From Spirochaetae bacterium HGW-Spirochaetae-7 (GTDB lineage: Bacteria > Spirochaetota > Spirochaetia > Treponematales > UBA12059): a stretch of 22,730 bases of DNA. Both the position numbers and the translations under genes were made by a program. Under the pieces are notes generated by a model that was not told where the DNA came from, made no database searches, and saw nothing but the letters and a program-made list of their open reading frames with translations. Below are positions 7,691-15,527 of this stretch, piece by piece (position 1 is the stretch's first letter; the number at the start of each line of letters is the position of its first letter). The stretch is taken from assembly GCA_002839245.1 (NCBI GenBank), contig PGXR01000009.1:1-22730 (forward strand), given 5' to 3'.

Positions 7691-8707
7691 TCAGGGCGCC
7701 TGGAGCGCGTCAAGGGCGGCCCGGACGGCTTCGTCGAGGGCGGTGGCGTCTACGGCCAAAGTCATGGCGGGCTTTGGCGACCATGCGTAGCTTGCCGGCA
7801 GCTCTACGCCCGGAATGACTGGATACATCCAGTTCGTCAGAGGCAGCGCAGACTGGAATTCCGGGGTCAGCATGAAGTCGATGAACGCTTCGGCGGCCTT
7901 GCGGTGCCTGGCCTTGGACACGATCCCGGCGCCTTCTATCTGGACCGGATGCCCGCCGGAAAATTCCAGGGCCTTGTAGCGCCCCGCGCTTTCGTATTCT
8001 GCATGGTAAGCGGCGCTGGTCGTATACGATATCACCAGCGGCGCTTCGCCAGAGGTAAAGAGTCCGTAGCCTGTATCCCAGCCCGGCGACATGGTCAGGA
8101 TGGACGGCTTGAGGCGCTTCCAGTAGTCGGCCATGCCGTCGCCGTACGCCGCTTTCGTCCAGGCTACGAAGCCAAGTCCAGGCGTCGACGTCCGCGGGTC
8201 CATCAGGATGAGCTTTTTCGCATATTCGGCTTTGGTAAGGTCTTCGAGCGATGCTGGCGGATTGGCGAGTTTCAGGGAGTCCCACATGATGGCGAAACTG
8301 CCCCAGTCGTACGGCGTCAGAGCCCATCGAGGGTCGAGCACGAGGCCGGCGGGAACCGTCTGGAAACCTTCGGGCCTGTAGGCTGACAGAACGCCGGCGG
8401 CCAGGGCTTTCGGTAAAAGGTTTCCGTCGATTCCCAGGAGCACGTCGGCGGCAGGCGCCTTTTTTTCGTCTATCGCGCGGGCCAGCACCTGCCCGGCGTC
8501 TCCAGGCACGACAAGCTCCACCGAGATGCCCGTGGCTTTCTCGAAAGCCGGAATGACGAGGGGAGCGGGGCCCCATTCGCTGGCAAAGGAGTCGTAGGCG
8601 TAGATGACCAGCTGGGCGTCGTTCTTCTGGACGCAGGAAGAAAGGGCGGCGAGCGCGACGAGCAAGGCCGCAAAGCCGCCGCGTGTAATGAAAGTACGAT
8701 CGAGCAT
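7691..8707 (-). CDS. thiB: Thiamine ABC transporter substrate-binding lipoprotein (ThiB/TbpA-like)
   Basis: A 338-residue periplasmic binding lipoprotein: an Arg-containing N-terminus, a hydrophobic core, then lipobox LSSC with Cys25. The mature N-terminal region, VIYAYDSFASEWGP, matches the strand and loop that open thiamine-binding proteins of the TbpA family, which capture thiamine and its phosphates outside the inner membrane. It heads a three-gene importer operon. Its ribosome-binding site GGAGGGAG (8719-8712) is part of the conserved 3' end of the TPP aptamer, so expression should fall when TPP is plentiful. A run of seven A on the coding strand (8466-8460) is the only unusual sequence in the gene. 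Confidence 0.92.
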   Translation of the reverse strand: MLDRTFITRGGFAALLVALAALSSCVQKNDAQLVIYAYDSFASEWGPAPLVIPAFEKATGISVELVVPGDAGQVLARAIDEKKAPAADVLLGIDGNLLPKALAAGVLSAYRPEGFQTVPAGLVLDPRWALTPYDWGSFAIMWDSLKLANPPASLEDLTKAEYAKKLILMDPRTSTPGLGFVAWTKAAYGDGMADYWKRLKPSILTMSPGWDTGYGLFTSGEAPLVISYTTSAAYHAEYESAGRYKALEFSGGHPVQIEGAGIVSKARHRKAAEAFIDFMLTPEFQSALPLTNWMYPVIPGVELPASYAWSPKPAMTLAVDATALDEAVRAALDALQAP

Positions 8708-8708
8708 G

Positions 8709-8803
8709 AGGCTCCCTCCGCCGGCATTATCCGGATCAGGTTCATCGGGTGTGCTCTCAGACGGCTACGGTACCCTACAGGACCGCGCCGCCACCCCGGC
8801 ATC
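8709..8803 (-). ncRNA. TPP riboswitch (THI element)
   Basis: All conserved parts are readable on the minus strand: GGGGTGG (8797-8791), a P3 arm with CGGT/ACCG and GGC/GCC pairs, CTGAGA (8760-8755), ACCC then GAACCTGATC, GGATAATGCCGG (P4/P5 with the CCGG/CCGG stem), and GCGGAGGGA. P1 can form between GATGC (8803-8799) and GCCTC (8712-8708) with one mismatch. The last conserved element contains the ribosome-binding site of thiB, and the start codon follows P1 directly, so the aptamer itself should mask translation initiation when TPP is bound. No terminator hairpin separates it from the gene. Confidence 0.96.
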
Positions 8804-8806
8804 GAA

Positions 8807-8836
8807 AAGATACGGCCGGAAGCTGCCGGCGGTCAA
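8807..8836 (-). promoter_or_regulatory. Promoter of the thiamine uptake operon
   Basis: Minus strand: TTGACC (8836-8831), 18-base spacer, TATCTT (8812-8807). The expected start point (about 8802-8800) falls on the first bases of the TPP aptamer, so the leader is essentially only the riboswitch. Confidence 0.7.
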
Positions 8837-8876
8837 GCGGTCGGGCCTATCCTGAACGTGCCGAGGTCCGAGTACT

Positions 8877-8904
8877 TTGATAATCATCATTTTTCAGCTA
8901 CAAT
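8877..8904 (+). promoter_or_regulatory. Sigma-70 promoter of the hrpA-like helicase gene
   Basis: TTGATA (8877-8882), 16-base spacer, TACAAT (8899-8904), then 6 bases to the ATG at 8911. Both boxes match consensus at 5 of 6 positions. The predicted start point is at the ATG and no Shine-Dalgarno is present: a clear leaderless arrangement. Confidence 0.75.
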
Positions 8905-8910
8905 GATCCC

Positions 8911-11436
8911 ATGGATCCCAAGAATTTACCCGTATATCAGCAAAAACAGCGCATTCTCGATGCGCTGTCGTCGAACCAGGTCATCGTAGTAGAGAGCCCC
9001 ACCGGCTCGGGAAAAACAACCCAGATACCCGTTATACTCAACGAGGCCGGCTACGCCGACAACGGCATCATAGGCGTAACCCAGCCAAGGCGCATAGCCG
9101 CGATTTCAGTCAGCGAGTTCATATCGAAGCAGCTGGGCACTCCGATGCCCGGTCTCATTGGCTACAAGATGCGCTTCGAGGACAAGACCAACCAGTCCAC
9201 CAGGATCAAGATCATGACCGACGGCATACTCCTTCAGGAGATGAAGCTCGACCCGGCCATGTCGAAGTACTCGGTGATAATGGTTGACGAGGCGCACGAG
9301 CGCAGCCTCAACATCGATTTCATACTCGGGCTCCTCAAGCGCGTCCTGGACGAGCGACCCGAATTCAAGGTGATAGTCTCGAGCGCGACCATCAACGCGG
9401 AGATATTCAGCGCCTATTTCGGAGATTGTCCAATAGTCAAGATCGAGACGCAGGTTTACCCCGTCACCATCGTATGGGATCCGCCTTCAGACGAGGGCAG
9501 CCCCGACTCGCTCATCGACAAGATCGCGCAGATCGTTGACCGCATCATCGGGGACAGGCGCGACGGCGACATGCTCGTGTTCCTTCCGGGCGAGCGGCTC
9601 ATCAAGGACTGCATGGCCAAGCTGGCTTTCGGCGACAGCCGGAACCGCATACATATCGTCCCGTTGTACGCCAGGCTCGGCAAGGACGAACAGGAGCGCG
9701 TATTCGACAAGGCTCCCCTCGGCAAGAGGAAAGTCATCATCTCGACAAACATCGCCGAGACGAGCGTCACCATAGACGGCGTCACCAGCGTCATCGACTC
9801 GGGCCAGGCAAAGCTCAATTTCTACAATCCCAAGACCTATACCGCCAGCCTCGTACAGGTGCCCGTCTCCAAGGCCTCCGCCAACCAGCGCAAGGGCCGG
9901 GCCGGACGTACGGCTCCGGGTTATTGCTACAGGCTGTATACCCGCGACGACTTCGAGAACCGGTCGCTCTTCACGATGGAGGAGATATACCGGACCGACC
10001 TGTCGGAAGTCGTCCTTCGTATGGCCGAGCTGGGCATCACCGATTTCGAGAGGTTCGACTTCATCTCCAAGCCGCCGCGCTCCGGCATACTCGGCGCCAT
10101 GGATGTCCTCAACCTGCTCGAAGCCTTCGAACCGGACCGCAGCCTTTCCAGGGTAGGCCAGATGATGTGCGCCTTCCCGCTTCTCCCGCGCCTGTCGAGG
10201 ATGATAGTCGAGGCGGTTCTGCGCTACCCGGACGTCGTCGAGGAGGTGGTCATAGCCGCCTCCTTCCTGTCGACGTCAAGTCCGTATGTGCTGCCGCCGG
10301 GAGAAGAACTCGAGGCCAGGCGCGCGCATCACGCTTTCCGTGACGCGTCGGGCGACTTCGTTTCCTACCTCAAGATGTACCACGCCTTCGGGGACGCCAA
10401 GAACAAGGCCAAATTCTGTGAAAAGAACTACCTCGACGAGCGCACGCTGCTCGAGATATTCCGCATCAAGGAACAGATAGAGATGATTGTGCACGACCTC
10501 GGCGTGCCCATCACCTCTGGCGGCTCTACCGAGGATTACCTCTGCGCCGTCAGCAGGGGCTTGATACAGTTCGTCTGCGCCAGGCAGGATCGCGGCACCT
10601 TCCGGACCCTGATGGGCGAGCGTGTCCAGATACACCCGAGCTCGGTGATGTTCAAGGAAAATCCCGACTTCATAGTAGCGGGAGAAATTGTACGGACAAC
10701 GAGGATGTATGCCATGAGCGTATCTCCTCTCCAGAAGCGCATGCTCGCCAGGATCTCTCCGGTCGTAGCCGAAACCCTGCTCAAGCAGAAGCCGGTCCTG
10801 GCACCCGAGCAGCCATCGCGTGCGCGCACGGGCGGCCGTGGCGCGCAGCAGCCCGCTCGGCAGAGGCTCGACGAGGTACGCGACTTCACCAACCGCATCA
10901 AGATCGGCGGGGAGGCATTCGACCTCGTATCCGAGAAGAAGCGCAAGAAAGCCGTGCTCGTCTGGGATTCGTTCAGGAAGGCCAGGGAGGGGTTGCCGGC
11001 CGACGCGGGCCTCGCGTACAAGGGCATGCTCGGAGTCGTCATGGTGGGCCACAACCGGCTGCTTGACGGCGAAAAACTGGAAACCATCCTGCGCGTTGCC
11101 CCATGGCTCGACCCGGAGGTCGATCTCAAGCGCGATTGGCCACGGAAGAAGCAATTCAACGTCAACGACGACCTTGATGGCCTCGTTCAGGTCCTCGACC
11201 ACGTACTGCAGGTTTCATACTGGAAACCCAAGAACCCCGAGCTTGGCTTCGTCGCGATGTTCACCGACACCGCCGGGACGTACTGGTTCCGCGTGTCCCG
11301 CGGCTTCCACACGGCCCTCAACGAGAGCGTCGCCAGCCTGGAGTACCTTGTCGACGAGATATCGGAGCTCGCAACCCACGAACAAAAGGAACGCGTCGGT
11401 ACGCTGTACAGAAAGCTTGGCGAATTCTTTGCCTAG
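8911..11436 (+). CDS. hrpA: DEAH-box ATP-dependent RNA helicase (HrpA-like)
   Basis: An 841-residue superfamily 2 helicase. Motif I GSGKTT (32-37), motif II DEAH (126-129), motif III SAT (158-160), NIAETSVTIDGV in motif V, and motif VI QRKGRAGR (326-333) are all intact, so it should be active. After the two RecA-like domains come the winged-helix/HA2 and OB-fold parts (to about residue 640). HrpA-type proteins remodel RNA or ribonucleoprotein and have been linked to rescue of collided ribosomes in E. coli. It is far shorter than E. coli HrpA (about 1,300 residues). Its C-terminus (about 650-841), after an Ala/Arg/Gln-rich linker, matches nothing I recognise. Transcribed alone from a leaderless-type promoter. 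Confidence 0.9.
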   Translation: MDPKNLPVYQQKQRILDALSSNQVIVVESPTGSGKTTQIPVILNEAGYADNGIIGVTQPRRIAAISVSEFISKQLGTPMPGLIGYKMRFEDKTNQSTRIKIMTDGILLQEMKLDPAMSKYSVIMVDEAHERSLNIDFILGLLKRVLDERPEFKVIVSSATINAEIFSAYFGDCPIVKIETQVYPVTIVWDPPSDEGSPDSLIDKIAQIVDRIIGDRRDGDMLVFLPGERLIKDCMAKLAFGDSRNRIHIVPLYARLGKDEQERVFDKAPLGKRKVIISTNIAETSVTIDGVTSVIDSGQAKLNFYNPKTYTASLVQVPVSKASANQRKGRAGRTAPGYCYRLYTRDDFENRSLFTMEEIYRTDLSEVVLRMAELGITDFERFDFISKPPRSGILGAMDVLNLLEAFEPDRSLSRVGQMMCAFPLLPRLSRMIVEAVLRYPDVVEEVVIAASFLSTSSPYVLPPGEELEARRAHHAFRDASGDFVSYLKMYHAFGDAKNKAKFCEKNYLDERTLLEIFRIKEQIEMIVHDLGVPITSGGSTEDYLCAVSRGLIQFVCARQDRGTFRTLMGERVQIHPSSVMFKENPDFIVAGEIVRTTRMYAMSVSPLQKRMLARISPVVAETLLKQKPVLAPEQPSRARTGGRGAQQPARQRLDEVRDFTNRIKIGGEAFDLVSEKKRKKAVLVWDSFRKAREGLPADAGLAYKGMLGVVMVGHNRLLDGEKLETILRVAPWLDPEVDLKRDWPRKKQFNVNDDLDGLVQVLDHVLQVSYWKPKNPELGFVAMFTDTAGTYWFRVSRGFHTALNESVASLEYLVDEISELATHEQKERVGTLYRKLGEFFA

Positions 11437-11482
11437 AGCTTGAGGCGAATGGTCCTTCGTCGCTTGTCCCGGGACTTTTTCA

Positions 11483-11512
11483 TTGACAGCATGACTTGGG
11501 ACAGAGCATTAT
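11483..11512 (+). promoter_or_regulatory. Promoter of the PilZ/HD-GYP operon
   Basis: A perfect -35 TTGACA (11483-11488), 18-base spacer, and CATTAT (11507-11512). The start point would fall about 5-7 bases before the ATG at 11525, leaving almost no leader and no ribosome-binding site. Confidence 0.55.
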
Positions 11513-11524
11513 TGCGTATCCGCC

Positions 11525-13597
11525 ATGCATGACGATCGACCGTATTCCCCCGCCCCGATTGAGCGCCACGCTGAGAAGCCGGAAGAGGCATTGGTCGAGG
11601 TGCCTGCAGAAGGTAAAAGGGTAAAGCGGAGCGACCTTCTCAACCTCTTCAACCTTGTAAACTTCATGGAAGGCACGGTCTTCGTAAGGTTCACTCATCG
11701 CGGACAGGGCAACACGCTGTTCCTGCAGGCCCACCCCTTGCCATGCTCAAGCGAGACTCTGGTCTGTAGGTGGATCGCTCCCGGCATGTCGCTCAAGCGG
11801 CTGGAATCATGCGACTTCGACAGCCTCGTCCTTCTTGACGGCCACAGCCGCGTCAGCGTAGCCGCGGAAATGCTAAGCATCAATTCTGACGAAGTATCCT
11901 TCAGGATACCACTTTCTGGTTACGAGAACGGCATCCGTGCGATGGACCGCCACGCCTGCGAAGGAATTACGGCCCGCATCCTCCAGGCTGGCATGAGTTT
12001 CGAAGGCAGCCTGGAGGATTTCAACGCCGTATCGTTCAGGCTTGAGGTAGAAGGGCCGTCATCGGCTGCTTTCCGTTGGATCAATGTCGAACAGCCAGTG
12101 ATGGCACTTTTTTCCAGGGGAGGAACCCTCCTGTATTCCGGGGAATGCCTTGTTACCCGCGTTGAAAAGGGTTTTTCGAGACACCTGCTCGTACTCGCAC
12201 CCAACTTCACCAGCATCAGGAGGTACAAGGCCAGGGAATATCGGTGCCAGCGCCAGGTCCTCCTTCCGGCCCCCACGGTTCGTTTCAGCCATTCGTTGAC
12301 CGACAAGCAGGTTTACCTGAAGGTCGAGAACATTTCCGGCACGGGCATATGCGTGGAAGAATTCCTCGAGCGCTCGTTGCTGGTTCCCGGGATGATCATT
12401 CCAGAACTGAGCCTAGAAATCGCCAACAGCTTCATCCTTAAATGCCGGGCACAGGTGCTCTACCGCAACGTGACCAGAAAGAGCGACGAGTACTACGTAG
12501 TTCGATGCGGCATGGTTTTCCTGGACCTGCAGCCTGAAGACCAGGTACGGTTGGCAGCCATCATCCACCAGTCTGTCGACGACAGGCTGCGAGTCTGCTC
12601 CAGCGTGGAGATGGATGAATTGTGGCGTTTCTTCTTCGAGTCAGGATTCATCTATCCCTCCAAGTACCTGTCCGTGCAGGCGCGCAAGGAGGAATTCAAG
12701 CTGACCTACACCAAGCTGTATCTCGAGAGTTCGTCTATCGCCCGCCATTTCTTCTTTCAGGACAAGGGGCAAATCTTCGGGCATATGTCAATGCTTCGGT
12801 ACTATCCCAACTCCTGGATAATCCACCACCACGCGGCGTCGAGGAGCGGTTACGGCCTTGCAGGAGTCGGCGTGCTGGACGAGATGGGCCGCTTCACCAA
12901 CGACGTGCACCTGCATCCCAGCGCCCACATGGATTACCTCATGTGCTATTTCCGGAGGGAAAACCGCTTCCCGAACAGGGTTTTCGGCAATGTCGCCCAC
13001 GACATCGCGGACAAGAAAGGCTCTTCCCTCGACGGCTTCGCATACTTGTGGCTGCCAGCCCAAACCGAAGACGAGACCGCTTCGTTCCAGCTGTTTCCAG
13101 CCCGCGACGAGGATCTGCAGGAACTGGCCAGGCGCTACGAAGCGATGTCGGGAGGGCTCATGCTCGATGCTTTCGACCTGCGAGCCATTTCCGGAAGCGA
13201 TGCGGAGTTGTCGTCAGAGTACTCGAAGCAGGGATTCAAACGAGAGCGCTATGTCTTCTGCTTGAAGCAAGCGGGAAAACTCCAGGCCATAGTCCTGCTC
13301 ACGCTATCTGACCTTGGCCTCAACCTATCGAACCTTACCAACTGCATCCATGTCCTGGTCATGGAGCCCGACCTGCTTGATCCAAAAACGCTTTTTTCGT
13401 CGCTGCATTCCTTGAGGGCGCACTATGATTCCGACGAGTTGCCGGTACTGGTATTTCCGGAGGACTACCTGGAACGCCATTCTGTCCCCTGTGAAAAAAA
13501 ATATGTTCTATGGGTCCTGGATACCAGCTACTCCGACCCGTACTTCGATTCAGTCCAAACTACCTTCAAGAGGCCGGGCAATGGTCAGTGCGATTGA
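11525..13597 (+). CDS. PilZ-domain protein with acyltransferase-like C-terminal region
   Basis: A 690-residue soluble protein. The middle holds a PilZ domain with both cyclic-di-GMP-binding motifs: RxxxR at 233-237 (RYKAR) and NxSxxG at 269-274 (NISGTG). Residues 1-230 look like a YcgR-N-type beta domain preceding PilZ, though I cannot name the family with confidence. From about 360 to 690 there are two alpha/beta segments reminiscent of tandem GNAT acyltransferase folds (first around FGHMSMLRYYPNSW and a His-rich HHHAA; second ending in LPVLVFPEDYL); this is low-confidence fold recognition. The likely role is a cyclic-di-GMP receptor controlling a C-terminal effector. It overlaps the HD-GYP gene by 17 bases. 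Near its 3' end is a run of eight A (13494-13501), rare in this GC-rich sequence. Confidence 0.8.
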   Translation: MHDDRPYSPAPIERHAEKPEEALVEVPAEGKRVKRSDLLNLFNLVNFMEGTVFVRFTHRGQGNTLFLQAHPLPCSSETLVCRWIAPGMSLKRLESCDFDSLVLLDGHSRVSVAAEMLSINSDEVSFRIPLSGYENGIRAMDRHACEGITARILQAGMSFEGSLEDFNAVSFRLEVEGPSSAAFRWINVEQPVMALFSRGGTLLYSGECLVTRVEKGFSRHLLVLAPNFTSIRRYKAREYRCQRQVLLPAPTVRFSHSLTDKQVYLKVENISGTGICVEEFLERSLLVPGMIIPELSLEIANSFILKCRAQVLYRNVTRKSDEYYVVRCGMVFLDLQPEDQVRLAAIIHQSVDDRLRVCSSVEMDELWRFFFESGFIYPSKYLSVQARKEEFKLTYTKLYLESSSIARHFFFQDKGQIFGHMSMLRYYPNSWIIHHHAASRSGYGLAGVGVLDEMGRFTNDVHLHPSAHMDYLMCYFRRENRFPNRVFGNVAHDIADKKGSSLDGFAYLWLPAQTEDETASFQLFPARDEDLQELARRYEAMSGGLMLDAFDLRAISGSDAELSSEYSKQGFKRERYVFCLKQAGKLQAIVLLTLSDLGLNLSNLTNCIHVLVMEPDLLDPKTLFSSLHSLRAHYDSDELPVLVFPEDYLERHSVPCEKKYVLWVLDTSYSDPYFDSVQTTFKRPGNGQCD

Positions 13598-15527
13598 TGT
13601 AAAAAAACTGCCCGCTGAGGCGGCCCTGTATAACAGCAAGATCATCGCAAACTACCTGCGGCTAATAAAACAAAGATATGGATACGTCGACACAGCCGAA
13701 CTTCTTGCGTATGCAAGGATGAAACCGTATCAAGTCGACGATGAGGGTCACTGGTTCACGCAGCAACAGGTCGACCTCTTTTATGAAAAGCTTGCGCTTG
13801 TAACAGGGGTAGACAGCATCTCCCGTGAAGCAGGACGTTACAGCGCTTCTCCCGAAGGGGGAATGGGATGGATATCCCGCTATGTGCTCGGGCTGGCCGG
13901 ACCTGCAAAGGCCTTCGACGTTATAAGCAAGCTTGCCGGGAAACTCACCAGGTCGACCAGGTTCGAAGCAAAAAGGATCAGCAACAAGGAAATTGAATTG
14001 ATCGTAACGCCTATCGAAGGCGTAGCGGAGAAACAATATCAATGCGAAAACAGGATAGGCTACTTCGAAGCGATCATCTCGGGCTTCAATGGCCGTAAGT
14101 CCCGGATAGAGCATCCAGAATGCATGTTCAAGGGTGCGGACGTCTGCAAGTACAGAATTTCCTGGAGCGAGTCGAAAGCCGCCATGATGAGAATGACCCG
14201 CTTTGCCTTCGCGCTCGCGTCATGTATTGTAATCACGATCATCAGGCTCAAGGCTGATGAGACGGTTCTGCTTGGCAGCATTGCCGTCGCTACCGCGATA
14301 CTGCTGGCCATGTCCCTGCTGAAGGAACGGTTCCTGAGGCAGGAACTTGATTCGGTCATCGACAACCTGCGGTCGACGACCGAAAGGGGTTTTGACGATT
14401 TCGAGCGTATCTACAACAACGCCCTGATGGGGAAGGAAATCGGGCACGTCCTCAGCATTTCCAAGAGTATCGAAGGCATGCTCGACCAGGTCATGACTAT
14501 TCTCAAGGAACGAGGAGACTACGACAGGGGTATCATCCTTTTGGCAGACGAGGAAAAACGAGTACTGGAATTCAAGGCAGGATTCGGCTATTCACCGAAT
14601 CTGTTCAACGAGATACGCAATGCCCGATTCAGCTTGTACAAGCCGGAATCGAAGGGTGTCTTTGTCGTCTGCTACAGGGAGCGCAAGCCATTCCTCATCA
14701 ACGATGTGTCTGCCATAGAAGAGTCGATTTCGTCGCACAGCCTCGACCTGCTCAGGAAGATGGGTACAAAGTCGTTCATTTGTTGCCCAATACTTTTCGA
14801 GGACCAATGCCTTGGTGTACTCGCGGTTGACAATCTCCAGAGCAAGCGACCGCTGCTTGAAAGCGATATCAACCTGCTCATGGGGATAGCTCCCGAGATA
14901 GGAATCACCCTCAACAGCGCGTTGTTCGAAGTGGAAAGGGAACAGCAATTCAGGTCCATCCTCAGGACCCTCGCCGCCAGCATCGACGCTCGGGATACCC
15001 TGACCGCAGGTCATTCGGAACGAGTGACGGCGTACGCGGTGGCAATATGCAACGAGATGAACCTCCCGCCGGAACTCACGGAGGTAATACGGGTGGCGGC
15101 CCAGCTCCACGATTACGGCAAGATCGGGATAAAGGATTCCATACTCAAGAAAAGCGGTCCGCTATCCGGCAAGGAGCGCGAGGAAATAAAGACGCACGCC
15201 GTGAAGACGCAGGATATTCTCAGCCGTATCAATTTTACCGGAGCCTACCAGCAGGTGCCGTTCATTGCAGGTTCGCACCACGAACGGCTGGATGGAACAG
15301 GATACCCGAGGGGGCTCAAAGGCGACGAGATTCCCTTGGGCGCCAGGATTCTTGCCGTTGCTGATTTTTTCGAAGCCATCAGCGCGAAGCGGCACTACCA
15401 CGAGCCGCAACCCTTCGATGCGGCGGTGGAAATGCTGAAGGCCGAGAAGGGCCATCACCTGGACGAGGATGTGGTTCATGCGCTTATCAACGTACTCGGC
15501 AAGGAAAAGGCGACGTTCGCTTCATGA
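13581..15527 (+). CDS. Membrane HD-GYP phosphodiesterase with V4R-like sensor and GAF domain
   Basis: A 648-residue predicted cyclic-di-GMP hydrolase. The N-terminus (1-200) resembles V4R/heme-NO-associated sensor domains and ends with paired cysteines in ECMFKGADVC (Cys181, Cys189) before KYRISW. Two transmembrane helices (about 206-224, 231-252) and a helical linker follow, then a GAF domain (about 295-455) and HD-GYP (470-640). Catalytic motifs are complete: HSERV (His478), HDYGKIG (His510-Asp511) and HHERLDGTGYP (566-576). The two helices make a hairpin, so sensor and catalytic domains probably both face the cytoplasm. I chose ATG 13581 (AAGAGG 7 bases upstream) rather than the frame's open upstream part inside the PilZ gene. 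Seven A (13601-13607) lie at codons 7-9. It should lower the signal that the upstream PilZ protein reads. Confidence 0.88.
   Translation: MVSAIDVKKLPAEAALYNSKIIANYLRLIKQRYGYVDTAELLAYARMKPYQVDDEGHWFTQQQVDLFYEKLALVTGVDSISREAGRYSASPEGGMGWISRYVLGLAGPAKAFDVISKLAGKLTRSTRFEAKRISNKEIELIVTPIEGVAEKQYQCENRIGYFEAIISGFNGRKSRIEHPECMFKGADVCKYRISWSESKAAMMRMTRFAFALASCIVITIIRLKADETVLLGSIAVATAILLAMSLLKERFLRQELDSVIDNLRSTTERGFDDFERIYNNALMGKEIGHVLSISKSIEGMLDQVMTILKERGDYDRGIILLADEEKRVLEFKAGFGYSPNLFNEIRNARFSLYKPESKGVFVVCYRERKPFLINDVSAIEESISSHSLDLLRKMGTKSFICCPILFEDQCLGVLAVDNLQSKRPLLESDINLLMGIAPEIGITLNSALFEVEREQQFRSILRTLAASIDARDTLTAGHSERVTAYAVAICNEMNLPPELTEVIRVAAQLHDYGKIGIKDSILKKSGPLSGKEREEIKTHAVKTQDILSRINFTGAYQQVPFIAGSHHERLDGTGYPRGLKGDEIPLGARILAVADFFEAISAKRHYHEPQPFDAAVEMLKAEKGHHLDEDVVHALINVLGKEKATFAS

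Noticed and set aside
6865..7713. Minus-strand open frame of 282 codons in another frame of thiP
   Set aside because: Shadow frame with Arg/Pro-rich composition; overlaps an unambiguous gene.
11469..11480. GTCCCGGGAC followed by a T-run after hrpA as an intrinsic terminator
   Set aside because: The palindrome has no loop, so only about three pairs could form; too weak to call.
13425..13580. Upstream extension of the HD-GYP frame as its true start
   Set aside because: It lies inside the PilZ gene, has no ribosome-binding site and gives an Arg/Trp-rich sequence unlike the sensor domain; kept only as the basis for the slippage idea.
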